Under the pieces are notes generated by a model. It worked only from the letters and a program-made list of their open reading frames with translations, was not told where the DNA came from and did not search any database. Below are positions 7,706 to 15,774 of a DNA stretch of 28,181 nucleotides, piece by piece. Numbering within the stretch: position 1 is the first letter of the stretch; each line of letters starts with the position of its first letter. The DNA lies in the NCBI GenBank assembly GCA_023388635.1, contig JAEWFW010000063.1, positions 1-28,181 on the forward strand. The letters run 5' to 3'. A program made the translations under genes and the position numbers. The stretch is from Bacillota bacterium (GTDB lineage Bacteria; Bacillota; Bacilli; Desulfuribacillales; Desulfuribacillaceae).

Positions 7706-8619
7706 CATCGGTTTTGCTATACTGGAATCATATTTGTGTACTTCATAAACACGAAAAGTTGTTTTTAGATCAAATGGTAGAAAGTTTACGGAAAAATGAT
7801 ATAGAATTGACAGTCCGTTGCTTCGGATTGGGATATCCGGAGCATATGTCGGAATACTTAGCTCGCCCCGAAGCCATTTTGCCGGATATTATCGTTTCAT
7901 CTGATCTTGAAGTATTTGAAGATCGACGTATTTTTAATAAATTTAGAAACGACTTATACCCTGCGACTCAATGGCTTCCTCTGAAACAGGATACTGCCAC
8001 TACGGCAGCTTTACGTGACGAAAAACTGCTGCCGTTTCTATCAATTCCACTCGTATACTACACGTCAAACCCAACGGAATCTGTAGGGAAAAGTATATGT
8101 GAGCAAAAGTCACTTGCTTTTGGCGGCATAAATAACTCCGCCGGAAAGACCATTACAAAGGCAGTATGGAGCCGTTATGGAAAGGCGGCAGCAAGACGGC
8201 TGCTTGAGACAGCAGAAATTGCTGATATGCCAATTGGTGGATTTCAACAAGTTCGTACAGGAAAAAGGACGATGGCCTTGGTACCATCTTTATATGCTCT
8301 CCGTGCAGACGGACAAAGCACATTTCTTCAGATGCCGTTAGAAGGTCCTACATTAATTTCTTCTTATTTCTGCGTTAGAAACTCAATTTCAGCATCAGTC
8401 GCAAAAATATTAACGGAAACCATATTATGCAAAGAACTGTGCACTTTTTATGCGGAAAATGGAGATTTAATTGTTCACCCTGATTGCATCACACACCGCA
8501 GCCAACAAGACAATGCGATTTATTTTGTCCCGGATAAAGATTGGTATGAAACAGTTTCTCCTGAGGAATTCTATGATCTTTATTGTGAAGCCTTACCAAC
8601 AGCAAAAAGACCTCTTTAA
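7702..8619 (+). CDS. Cytoplasmic protein resembling a solute-binding protein
   Basis: This is a 305-residue protein that starts in a 4-nt overlap with the ATPase gene. The pattern (a beta strand SVLLYWNHI, then an alternating alpha/beta layout, PDIIVSSDLEVF, FLSIPLVYYTSNP) recalls type II periplasmic binding proteins of the iron or metal class. There is no signal peptide or lipobox, so it should stay in the cytoplasm. As part of the trio it may receive or present a ligand to the ATPase/GTPase. After the stop at 8617-8619 another frame continues open to 8701 with protein-like composition, which could reflect an old frameshift in the C-terminus. The family is not recognised with certainty. Confidence 0.7.
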   Translation: MTSVLLYWNHICVLHKHEKLFLDQMVESLRKNDIELTVRCFGLGYPEHMSEYLARPEAILPDIIVSSDLEVFEDRRIFNKFRNDLYPATQWLPLKQDTATTAALRDEKLLPFLSIPLVYYTSNPTESVGKSICEQKSLAFGGINNSAGKTITKAVWSRYGKAAARRLLETAEIADMPIGGFQQVRTGKRTMALVPSLYALRADGQSTFLQMPLEGPTLISSYFCVRNSISASVAKILTETILCKELCTFYAENGDLIVHPDCITHRSQQDNAIYFVPDKDWYETVSPEEFYDLYCEALPTAKRPL

Positions 8620-8780
8620 AAATCGGGCATTACAAAATAAGAACGAGGCTGCGCGAAAACGTCAGAATTTTATCGAAAGATGTCAATTCGAGTTAAAATA
8701 ATGACTTCTCTTTATGTTATAGTTAATTAGCACATATCCCGAAAATAGTCAAAATATTCTTTGATGAGGAGAGTCTAATT

Positions 8781-9098
8781 GTGATGGGATTACTAAATTT
8801 GGGAAGCCTAATACTCGGACTAATTGCATGGATACTTCCTGTCGTTAATCTTGTGCAGCATAAAAAAGTGAAAGATAAGAGGTTGATACTCTTTTCTCTA
8901 ACTAGCGTTAGTGCTTGCGCCATTTCACTGTGTATGCAAATTTTCTATACAGACTATCTGGTAAATAAAGAAGACTGGTCGGCACTTATGGATACCTCTA
9001 ATGCCGTGGCACTAGTCTCTGCATTGCTTTTTTTAGTTACGATTATCCTCAATGCAGTTGCATTGAATGCGTATTTTAAAGAAAAAGTAAGCAACTGA
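8781..9098 (+). CDS. Small membrane protein, three transmembrane segments
   Basis: This is a 105-residue protein with hydrophobic segments at about 3-26, 37-53 and 74-97. Its layout (LGSLILGLIAWILPVVNL, SACAISLCMQIFYTDYLV, DWSALMDTSNAVALVSALL) matches a small uncharacterised Firmicutes family that databases sometimes label cytochrome c oxidase subunit 4. I see nothing that supports that label. Start: GTG 8781 or the adjacent ATG 8784, after GAGGAGAG (spacing about 9 or 12 nt). It is probably transcribed alone. Role unknown. Confidence 0.75.
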   Translation: MMGLLNLGSLILGLIAWILPVVNLVQHKKVKDKRLILFSLTSVSACAISLCMQIFYTDYLVNKEDWSALMDTSNAVALVSALLFLVTIILNAVALNAYFKEKVSN

Positions 9099-9470
9099 TA
9101 AATACTGATTTGTCGATCAAGCACAATTGATAACCAAAAATCGAGAAAATCAAAAATATTGTGGTAATAGGCAAGTCAGTATGTGAGATGATATTGGCAT
9201 TTGTTTTGGGTCCTTTTTTCTGTCTCTGTAAAAGTCTATAGCTTCTACACACTTGATCGACACTTTAATGCCCTTACTGTTAGGCAGACAAACCGGTGGC
9301 TGGATACCGTTTTATAAGCAACTACGAATTGTGTTTACCACAGCAATTGCAAGGAGATACTGGTACTGACGCATGGCAGAATTGTCGTTTTTTTGACACA
9401 AGATAGCTAAATACTGACATTTCCTATGTGTTATAATAATCTTGATATCTAGCTAATCAGGAGGTTTGTT
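9099..9470. other. Intergenic stretch before the CcmH-like gene, no supported gene
   Basis: The 370 nt contain no open frame with a start and ribosome binding site on either strand. A short protein-like reading (WIPFYKQLRIVFTTAIARRYWY, plus, about 9301-9366) ends in a stop and may be chance or the remains of a gene. TATAAT at 9432-9437 lies 34 nt before the downstream ATG and may be a -10 box, but its -35 is weak. Confidence 0.4.
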
Positions 9471-9971
9471 ATGAAAACGTCTTCACATTTGAAAATATTC
9501 TTACTTACTGTGCTGCTTCTTGCCTGTATCAATTCTTACGCCGTAGTCCATGCTGAAACTCCTTATACATATCAGCAATACAAGGAAGTCGTCGACCTCT
9601 TTTACTCGGAAGAGTGAAGCGTTCCTTTAATTGACTGTCCGGCGGGCGGTTCTGAGCAAAAGCGTGAAGAAATACGAACATATCTAAGTCAAGGTTATAC
9701 TAAGGACGAAATTAAGACCATATTTGTAGAAAAATACGGTGTAAACGTGCTAATTTCTCCTCCTTTCTCCGGCTTTAATATTCTTGCATGGACGTTGCCA
9801 TTCGTCGTATTGTTCGTTGCAGGGTACTTCATCTTCACTTACATACGAAAGCGGGAAGAGCCACAAACGGAAGTTCAACCTGCGACGGAAAAGCATCATG
9901 ATCGTGAAGAGCTAATTGAGACGGAAATTTTGAAAGCATCTATCGAAGAGGAAATGAAGAAATATCGCTAG
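9471..9971 (+). CDS. CcmH/NrfF-like cytochrome c maturation protein with in-frame TGA (selenocysteine or nonsense mutation)
   Basis: ATG 9471 follows CAGGAGG. Apart from one TGA at codon 49 (9615-9617), the frame is open for 166 codons to TAG. Residues 1-28 are a signal peptide. The core matches CcmH/NrfF: a redox-cysteine segment (here TGA-SVPLIDCPAGG), EIRTYLSQGYTKDEI, EKYGVNVLISPPFSGFN, then a transmembrane helix LAWTLPFVVLFVAGYFIFTY and an acidic tail. The family keeps apocytochrome c heme-site cysteines reduced for heme ligation at the outer membrane face. The TGA replaces what is normally the first redox Cys, one substitution away from TGT or TGC. No convincing SECIS hairpin was found by eye (only a 3-bp CCG/CGG stem about 21 nt downstream). 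So this is either a selenoprotein, a recent pseudogene, or a sequencing error. No other ccm gene is nearby. Confidence 0.7.
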
Positions 9972-10027
9972 TCTTGATCCAACATGTAGCTAGTGACTAT
10001 AGAATATTTACATAGAGGTTGATTTCT

Positions 10028-10507
10028 ATGACAGAAGGTTTCATACATGATAACAAAAGCCATGAATATTTCATGGCTTTTGCAATCGAAGAAGCATATA
10101 AAGCCGCTTCGATTAATGAAGTTCCTATCGGTGCTGTGGTTGTCAAAGACTCGCAAATCATCGCTGCCGCCCATAATCGAAGGGAAATCGATAGAGATCC
10201 GCTGGCTCATGCGGAGATTTTGGCGATCAAGCAAGCGAGCGAATATTTAAATAGCTGGCGCCTACTGGACTGCACGCTATACGTGACATTGGAGCCGTGC
10301 CCGATGTGTGCCGGAGCCATCATACAAAGCCGCATTCCCACATTGGTATACGGGACTGCCGATCCCAAAGCAGGGTGTGTCGGATCGCTGATGAATTTAT
10401 TAGATGACACTCGCTTCAACCATCAACCGCAGATCATCACCAATGTACTGCAAGAAGAATGCAGCCGCATGCTAAAAGATTTCTTTCGCGCTTTGCGTCA
10501 GAAATAA
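10028..10507 (+). CDS. tadA: tRNA-specific adenosine deaminase
   Basis: TadA converts A34 to inosine in the tRNA-Arg(ACG) anticodon, an essential step of decoding. The 159-residue protein has the zinc site and catalytic Glu in HAE (61-63) and PCPMC (90-94), the core PIGAVVV and the tail LQEECSRMLKDFF typical of the family. ATG 10028 is chosen over the in-frame TTG 10019 because AGAGG lies 9 nt before it. In B. subtilis tadA is followed by the SRP RNA and dnaX; here a convergent ABC gene follows after 11 nt instead. Confidence 0.95.
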   Translation: MTEGFIHDNKSHEYFMAFAIEEAYKAASINEVPIGAVVVKDSQIIAAAHNRREIDRDPLAHAEILAIKQASEYLNSWRLLDCTLYVTLEPCPMCAGAIIQSRIPTLVYGTADPKAGCVGSLMNLLDDTRFNHQPQIITNVLQEECSRMLKDFFRALRQK

Positions 10508-10518
10508 CCCCGGCAACC

Positions 10519-11292
10519 TCAGCGGACAATTTTCAACATTGCTCGCTGCTCTTGCCACTCTACTTCCACAGGGTTTTCGAAGAAATCACTCAGCTTCTCA
10601 CTCGTGATAATATCTTGGGTCGCTCCCGATGAATGAACTTCGCCCCTCCTCAATAACAATGTCCTATTAAATACAGGCATAATCTCCTCAATATGGTGTG
10701 TTACATAAATAAGCGTTATCGACGATGTTTTTGCTAAATGCTCAATCGTATACAACAAATTCTCCCTTGAGAAAACGTCTAATCCTGAGCAAGGCTCGTC
10801 CAAAATCAGCAATTGCGGCGAGCTCATTAGTGCGCGCGCAATCAACACTTTCTGCTTTTCTCCTTGAGATAATGTGCTGTAAATACGCGTCGCCAGGTGT
10901 TTACACCCCAATTGATGCATATGTTCATGGGCTATTTCATAATCACAATCAGCCGGCTTCTCGTACAGCCCGATCGTCGCGTATCTGCCGCTGACAACAA
11001 TATCTTCTGCTGTCTCTGTTTTATACAATCTTTCCTGCAATGAACTGCTCACCCATCCAATGGCTTTACGCAATTCCCGCAAATCGAACTCTCCGAACCT
11101 CTTTCCTAATACTTCTATATCGCCGTGTGAAGGCCATATATATCCATTGATGATGTTCAACAATGTCGTCTTCCCTGATCCATTCAGTCCCAGCAGAACC
11201 CAGTGTTCCCCTTGGGTAATCTTCCAATCAACATCTTTTAGGATCCATTCCTGTTCTCTTCTCCACGATACATCTCGCAAGTTAATGACCAT
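10519..11292 (-). CDS. ABC transporter ATP-binding protein, YlmA-like
   Basis: This is a 257-residue ATPase with Walker A GLNGSGKTT (about 35-43), signature LSQGEKQK, Walker B LLILDEP and H-loop THH. The sequence style (GEHWVLLGLNGSGKTTLLN, YIWPSHGDIEVLG) matches the YlmA/ModF-like group, cytoplasmic ATPases usually found without a permease. ATG 11292 is preceded by GGGGTGG. No membrane partner is adjacent, so the substrate is unknown; it may serve a permease elsewhere or act as a non-transport ATPase. Its 3' end faces tadA with only 11 nt between, with no clear terminator. Confidence 0.85.
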   Translation of the reverse strand: MVINLRDVSWRREQEWILKDVDWKITQGEHWVLLGLNGSGKTTLLNIINGYIWPSHGDIEVLGKRFGEFDLRELRKAIGWVSSSLQERLYKTETAEDIVVSGRYATIGLYEKPADCDYEIAHEHMHQLGCKHLATRIYSTLSQGEKQKVLIARALMSSPQLLILDEPCSGLDVFSRENLLYTIEHLAKTSSITLIYVTHHIEEIMPVFNRTLLLRRGEVHSSGATQDIITSEKLSDFFENPVEVEWQEQRAMLKIVR

Positions 11293-11335
11293 ATATCCAC
11301 CCCATATTAAAATTGTTACATATAAGAAAGAAACA

Positions 11336-11355
11336 GCGTAGATTTCCGACTACGC
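11336..11355 (-). terminator. Short intrinsic terminator downstream of rubredoxin
   Basis: Stem GCGTAG/CTACGC with an 8-nt loop. In the minus direction it is followed by TGTTTCTTTCTT, about 50 nt after the rubredoxin stop. Confidence 0.5.
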
Positions 11356-11407
11356 CGTCTCCTGTAATTAACATTGCTTCATAAAGTGTCTACCTCAATC
11401 AAATGCT

Positions 11408-11566
11408 CTATTCCAGAGGTTCGAAATCGTCTTTTCCTACACCACAAATAGGGCATACCCAGTCTTCCGGAATGTCTTCAAACGCTGTGCCTGGAGCGAT
11501 TCCACTGTCTTCGTCTCCTTCAGCAGGATCATAAACGTATTGACAAACAGTACAAACATACTTCAT
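11408..11566 (-). CDS. Rubredoxin
   Basis: This is a 52-residue one-electron carrier. The two knuckles CTVCQY (Cys 5, 8) and CPICG (Cys 38, 41) bind one iron. YDPAEGD, PGTAFEDIPEDWVCP and the length are all canonical. ATG 11566 lies about 9 nt after AAAGGAG. Rubredoxins feed electrons to oxygen- or peroxide-reducing enzymes in anaerobes; none is encoded next to it, so the partner is elsewhere. It is a separate short transcription unit ending at the hairpin 11336-11355. Confidence 0.97.
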   Translation of the reverse strand: MKYVCTVCQYVYDPAEGDEDSGIAPGTAFEDIPEDWVCPICGVGKDDFEPLE

Positions 11567-11684
11567 TCTTTTCAGCTCCTTTTCTATACCTTTTCCATTC
11601 TCGCGAATGAATATTTATGCTTCCTATGATACCATTTCATGGGTATTATTGCATCTTTTTAGATCACGAGATGTGCATAATATT

Positions 11685-12155
11685 TCAGCTTCCTATCGTT
11701 CCTAGCGCATCTCCGATTGTCTCTTCTGAAAATACCGTAATCCCATACTTTTGCAACAGCGCCGTCGTTACGCCACACCCCGGTATTTTTTGCTTAGAAA
11801 ACGTTCCGTCATAAACTGCCTGACTCCCACAAGACGGGCTGCGCTCTTTGAGGATCGCCACTGTCGCTTGATGTGCAAGTGCCTTTTCTAAAGTTAATTG
11901 GGCACCTCGCATAAATGCATCACCGACATCTTCCCCGTCGTTCGTCCGAACAGCCGCTGAACCTATCCACACTGCTTCTGCCGTTCCTCCGACGATCTCC
12001 GCCGGTTTACGCGGTGTCGACAGACCGCCTAATTCCTCCGGGCAGACTGCGATTGCTTTGCCCGACGCGATAAGTTGCGCTATCGGTTCAATCCGATTGT
12101 CTTTGCCGTCATATCGACAAGGATATCCCGCCAAACAAGCACTGACGATGATCAT
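11685..12155 (-). CDS. DUF523 family protein, TudS-like (possible [4Fe-4S] thiouracil desulfurase)
   Basis: This is a 156-residue cytoplasmic protein with the family's conserved segments ACLAGYPCRYDG (5-16), AVCPEELGGL (36-45) and ERSPSCGS (104-111). Cys 7, 38 and 109 are the likely cluster ligands. Some DUF523 members (TudS) carry a [4Fe-4S] cluster and remove sulfur from 2-thiouracil; whether this one does is untested. ATG 12155 follows AAGGTG. It lies 39 nt after the cyclase-family gene and may share its transcript. Confidence 0.85.
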   Translation of the reverse strand: MIIVSACLAGYPCRYDGKDNRIEPIAQLIASGKAIAVCPEELGGLSTPRKPAEIVGGTAEAVWIGSAAVRTNDGEDVGDAFMRGAQLTLEKALAHQATVAILKERSPSCGSQAVYDGTFSKQKIPGCGVTTALLQKYGITVFSEETIGDALGTIGS

Positions 12156-12194
12156 ACTCTCACACCTTCATTAAAAATTATTCACTGTTAACCA

Positions 12195-12713
12195 TTAATC
12201 AAAGATCGCGATGGCGCGAATAGGTGAACCGTCACCATCCTTAATTTTCAAAGGCAAACCGTAAAAAGTAAACGGTTTGCCGATAGGAATTTCTTCAAGA
12301 TTTATAAGATCCGTATATGTTATAATTCCAGCTTGTAATAATGCTCTCTGTAATGCTTCATCTATATTACCGCCTACGAAGCGCGGCTCGGCATCAATGA
12401 TTCTCTCTGCCAATTCTAAACCGATATGTTCTATAAAAAATAACCCTATATGCTGTGGAAATTGCCCGTGAATGCCGACGACCTGCGCTTTCCCGAAAAA
12501 ACATGAAACCGGCAGTTGGTCCAACGATTTCCCGTGAGAAACCATATGAGAAAAACTGTCAACATGAGTACCCGTATGGGAACCCAAACTTAACTTTCGC
12601 AATTCCCAGCCGTTCTGTTCATGGGTGTGTACCACTTCGATCTGCACTTCCGGGTCATTCGGATATATCTTCATGCCCTGTTCAATCGTCGCGCTGAGAT
12701 CAATGACCCTCAT
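12195..12713 (-). CDS. Cyclase-family metal-dependent hydrolase (kynurenine formamidase-like fold)
   Basis: This is a 172-residue enzyme of the cyclase family (PF04199 type). The metal motif HTGTHVDSFSH (46-56) matches HxGTHxDxxxH, which binds Zn or Mn and usually hydrolyses amides or cyclic esters. The N-terminus MRVIDLSATIEQGMKIYPND is typical. The protein is shorter than KynB (about 205-210 residues) and no tryptophan-catabolic genes are nearby, so formamidase activity is not claimed. ATG 12713 follows AAGGAG by 8 nt, 12 nt after the lipoprotein gene, so the lipoprotein, cyclase and DUF523 genes may be one operon. Confidence 0.85.
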   Translation of the reverse strand: MRVIDLSATIEQGMKIYPNDPEVQIEVVHTHEQNGWELRKLSLGSHTGTHVDSFSHMVSHGKSLDQLPVSCFFGKAQVVGIHGQFPQHIGLFFIEHIGLELAERIIDAEPRFVGGNIDEALQRALLQAGIITYTDLINLEEIPIGKPFTFYGLPLKIKDGDGSPIRAIAIFD

Positions 12714-12725
12714 ATACGCCGCTCC

Positions 12726-13283
12726 TTATTCTTCGCACTTTAAGAAGAAACTACGAACTAAGCCATCGGCGTCTTCTGTCTGCCCATCGACGAAAAAGCT
12801 ATAAGTACCTAGATAATAGACAAACGACCACGTTCCGTCTTTCTCGGAAATCCCTTCAAAGCTAGCTTCCCCTAAAGTCTCACGAACTTCCTGTAACTTT
12901 ACATCTGCTTTTGGTTCAATAATGACATGCTTGACTTTACCCTCGTCTACATCAAAAAGCAGAATTCTATATTCCTCTGTATCATACAAATTATATTTTC
13001 CGCCATCGAGGTAATCTGTCTCTAGCGCCTTGCCAAATCGCTTTTCAATCTCTTCAAAGGTAACCCCGGTTTGAATGTCCAATCCTGCTATAATACCCTT
13101 TTCCAAAGATTCGCGAACTAAAAACGCATACTTGCCATCGGTTTTGTTTTCCTCATTTTGCTGAACAGTCTCAGAAGGCTTTACTTTATCTCCGTCCCCT
13201 GAGTCCAGTCCTAAGCTCTTCATACACCCCAGAACAGACAGCAACAATACAATGAGTATCGTCCCTTTCAAATAACGCAACAT
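12726..13283 (-). CDS. Lipoprotein, DUF4309-like
   Basis: This is a 185-residue exported lipoprotein with signal peptide MLRYLKGTILIVLLLSVLGC, where Cys 20 would be lipidated. A Glu/Lys-rich linker runs to about residue 55. A single domain beginning GIIAGLDIQTGVTFEEIEKRFGK resembles the DUF4309 family (B. subtilis YjgB-like), with predicted beta strands and no catalytic motif visible. ATG 13283 follows AGGAGAGGAG. It is the first gene of the possible operon with the cyclase-family gene. Role unknown. Confidence 0.75.
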   Translation of the reverse strand: MLRYLKGTILIVLLLSVLGCMKSLGLDSGDGDKVKPSETVQQNEENKTDGKYAFLVRESLEKGIIAGLDIQTGVTFEEIEKRFGKALETDYLDGGKYNLYDTEEYRILLFDVDEGKVKHVIIEPKADVKLQEVRETLGEASFEGISEKDGTWSFVYYLGTYSFFVDGQTEDADGLVRSFFLKCEE

Positions 13284-13451
13284 TATTTCTTCTCCTCTCC
13301 TACATAGAAACCTCTATATTCTATTAAATATTTCAGTGAATATGCTCAATTTTCTCCTGCTACAATAACTTCGACTCATGTACCGTCCATACCTGCCCAA
13401 AAATGTATCTATTTTCGTTATACGTGCTTAGCAAGAATTGTTCACCTATAT

Positions 13452-14078
13452 CTATATACCCCCGAGTACAATTGTACAAGCGCCAAGAATCTCATCCCCG
13501 TATACCAGCTCAAGTCTATCACCATCTCGGAGTTCGCCAACACCTTCGGGTGTTCCTGTATAGATGATATCTCCCGCTCCCAGACCGAAGTTTTCCGCGA
13601 TGTACTCAATCACCGTCTGTAAGTCGAAGATCATCTGACGAATATCCCCGCGTTGCACCTGTACACCATTTTTCAACAGTGAAAATGGCGTCACAATACA
13701 TTCTTGTAATCCCGGAAAATCGACAAATTCACTTAACACTGCCGAATTGACAAATCCCTTTGCCAGCAGCCAAGGATGTCCCTGCTTCTTCAATTCACTC
13801 TGGACGTCGCGCAAAGTCAAATCCAGTCCTACAGCCACACGGTCGACGATCTCATCGACAGTCATTCCCTTTGTGTACTCTTTACCAATGTGAATGACTA
13901 ACTCCGTCTCATAATGTATGCTGCCCGCTTGGGCTGGCAATGAAATCGGGTTACCGCTGGCACAGACAATAGCATGTGTCGGCTTAGAGAAAATCATCGG
14001 CTTTGTCGGTATTTCATTTTGCAATTCCTGCGCGTGAAGACGATAATTTCTTCCCACACAATAAATATTTCTAATCAT
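13452..14078 (-). CDS. Fumarylacetoacetate hydrolase (FAH) family enzyme
   Basis: This is a 208-residue cytoplasmic metal-dependent enzyme. Family motifs are IYCVGRNYRLHAQEL at the N-terminus, the metal-ligand region IHYETELVIHIGKE (the ExE pair), AVGLDLTLRDVQ, and near the C-terminus GDIIYTGTPEGVGELRDGDRLEL. Members include acylpyruvases, oxaloacetate decarboxylases and HpcE-like isomerases. The length and first residues are closest to the short FAHD1/YcgM-like type, but the substrate cannot be read from sequence. ATG 14078 follows GGGAGGG. It appears to stand alone: the gaps to both neighbours exceed 80 nt. Confidence 0.9.
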   Translation of the reverse strand: MIRNIYCVGRNYRLHAQELQNEIPTKPMIFSKPTHAIVCASGNPISLPAQAGSIHYETELVIHIGKEYTKGMTVDEIVDRVAVGLDLTLRDVQSELKKQGHPWLLAKGFVNSAVLSEFVDFPGLQECIVTPFSLLKNGVQVQRGDIRQMIFDLQTVIEYIAENFGLGAGDIIYTGTPEGVGELRDGDRLELVYGDEILGACTIVLGGI

Positions 14079-14163
14079 TCTTTTCCCTCCCTGATTTCAT
14101 AGTTTGTTGAGGCAGATATGCTACCTCTAAATGATCCCTCATTATATTTTCGTCATTTCATCA

Positions 14164-14760
14164 TCATTTTTTTCTATATTTGCAAAAATAAATTATAAAT
14201 CCTGCAATAAAAATTACAGCTATCACCCCGTACCAAATCGCCGTATTCATTTCTCCGGCATTTGGCTCCTCTGTGCTCACTTCAGGCATAACAGGAGGCT
14301 GCTGCTCAATAAACTCTTTTATTTTCGCAGTATCACTGTCATTGCTCCGTCCTAATATATTGCCATCCATAATTTCTATCATCCCGTTAGGTCCGCCGAC
14401 TGGAATCCAAAAATCGCTGTCTCCCTGCTCAAGAAACAGAATAAAAGACCCACCGTTCTCTTGGTGTTCGTACGCTAATCCGATATCAAATTGCTCGATC
14501 GCTGCTTTGATATGTTGTTGCCCGCTGCCCCGATAATACGCAGTTGCCTCAAACGTCAAAGGTACCCACATGCCTTCTGTCTTTTTAACATTCTCGCCAT
14601 CTGGAAAAATGTATTTTCCCTCAACGACCACTTCTGCCCGCTCGATCAATTCTTCCGCCGACAAGAGAACCCAACTTGTGGCAAAAGCAAATAAAGGCGC
14701 CACACTCAATAAGATGACACATACCATGCTCACGATAAATCTACTGTTTTTCCGTTCCAT
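14164..14760 (-). CDS. Exported membrane-anchored protein of unknown function, partner of the MerR regulator
   Basis: From ATG 14760, 8 nt after AGGAGGTG, this protein has 198 residues; the upstream extension to 14802 lacks a site. It has a signal peptide (about 1-30), an extracellular domain with beta-rich stretches (AEVVVEGKYIF, GSFILFLEQGDSDFWIPVG) and one C-terminal helix (about 168-190) before a basic KYRKK end, so it should be anchored with its domain outside. It begins 48 nt after the MerR gene stop and is probably controlled by that regulator. It may be a cell-envelope stress or resistance factor, but nothing proves it. Confidence 0.7.
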   Translation of the reverse strand: MERKNSRFIVSMVCVILLSVAPLFAFATSWVLLSAEELIERAEVVVEGKYIFPDGENVKKTEGMWVPLTFEATAYYRGSGQQHIKAAIEQFDIGLAYEHQENGGSFILFLEQGDSDFWIPVGGPNGMIEIMDGNILGRSNDSDTAKIKEFIEQQPPVMPEVSTEEPNAGEMNTAIWYGVIAVIFIAGFIIYFCKYRKK

Positions 14761-14808
14761 TGAAAAACACCTCCTGTCTTTTAGACGCGAAGGTGAACTC
14801 AAATGTTT

Positions 14809-15753
14809 CTATTTTACTTCATCTTCCATAACCACACTGCCATCGGCATTATATTGCAATCCGAGTGTTTCCTGAATCTTTTCTAAATTCTCCAGGTAAC
14901 GATCATATTCGGGACTGAGAATTCTGATATTGCATGTGACATGTTCGTAATATCCACCGGATGCCATTTGATTTTTTAAGGGATCGATAACTTTTCTAGT
15001 ATCCCTGCGCTGTTGTTGCAGCGTCCCTGATTGACGCTCTAATGCTACATACTCACAGATCTCTTGTTTTACTTCATCTAAAACATCGGGAGATGCATTG
15101 GCAATCCGCATCACTTGCTGATGATGAGCATCTGCCATCAACTCAAGATCCTCTTCCGTATATAGGTTAAGCATCTGTTGCAACTCCTCGGGAATGTCCA
15201 AACTTTCCGTATTATCAAGGTAATGAACCATATCCCGCCATGCTTGTTCTTTCTGAGGAGTATCCAACGCCCCATTGAGAAATGGCGAAAAGCGCAGCCA
15301 AATCATTTTCCCATATGCTCCGGGGAATATTTTCAAAAGCTGCCGTTTTATAAACCCCGGCTCCCTTTGGTCAGCACTTTCTACGCCGTCACGCAGTTCT
15401 AGAATATATTCGGTAAATCCTTCAACCGTAGCAGATTCTACATGTGTCAAAAATCTCTGAATAGTCTGCTGATTGTATTGTCGCCGTTTTATGTCCAACT
15501 CTTGCTTCTTTACATATTCTCGTAAAATCGTCTCCAACATTTGTGGATCATCAAGCAGCTTACTAATTTCACTTACCGAAAAATCCATTTGTCGCAGTAA
15601 GGATACCTGTACCAAGCGCTGGACATCCGCATCACCGTAATCGCGATACTGATTTTCCACATCGATTTGCGGAGCAATGATGCCCGCGTGCTCATAATAC
15701 CGAATTGCCTTTTTTGTCAGCCCAGTTTGCTTTGCCACATCGCCAATATACAC
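14809..15753 (-). CDS. MerR family transcriptional regulator with long C-terminal domain
   Basis: The N-terminal winged helix (IGDVAKQTGLTKKAIRYYEHAGII, about 2-25, then DVQRLVQVSLLRQMDFSVSEI) and the dimer helix are classic MerR. About 200 further residues form a helical effector domain without the metal-site cysteines of MerR or CueR. The open frame reaches GTG 15762, but that codon abuts the AGGAGG itself. GTG 15753, 8 nt downstream, is the proper start (MYIGDVAK). Its promoter at 15775-15805 has the long spacer that MerR proteins act on, so it is probably autoregulated. The downstream gene encodes the anchored exported protein. The effector may be a drug or hydrophobic molecule (inference). 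Confidence 0.88.
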   Translation of the reverse strand: MYIGDVAKQTGLTKKAIRYYEHAGIIAPQIDVENQYRDYGDADVQRLVQVSLLRQMDFSVSEISKLLDDPQMLETILREYVKKQELDIKRRQYNQQTIQRFLTHVESATVEGFTEYILELRDGVESADQREPGFIKRQLLKIFPGAYGKMIWLRFSPFLNGALDTPQKEQAWRDMVHYLDNTESLDIPEELQQMLNLYTEEDLELMADAHHQQVMRIANASPDVLDEVKQEICEYVALERQSGTLQQQRRDTRKVIDPLKNQMASGGYYEHVTCNIRILSPEYDRYLENLEKIQETLGLQYNADGSVVMEDEVK

Positions 15754-15774
15754 CAAAACCACCTCCTGCTATAA

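Noticed and set aside
8471..8701. Alternate-frame ORF reading past the stop of the binding-protein-like gene.
   Set aside because: It mostly overlaps that gene in another frame and has no ribosome binding site. The tail is protein-like, so a past frameshift is noted but not called.
9615..9660. Bacterial SECIS hairpin after the TGA of the CcmH-like gene.
   Set aside because: Only a 3-bp CCG/CGG stem with loop GCGGG could be drawn by eye; not enough to call a SECIS element.
10508..10518. SRP (4.5S/6S-like) RNA expected downstream of tadA.
   Set aside because: The convergent ABC ATPase gene begins 11 nt after tadA; no SRP RNA sequence is present.
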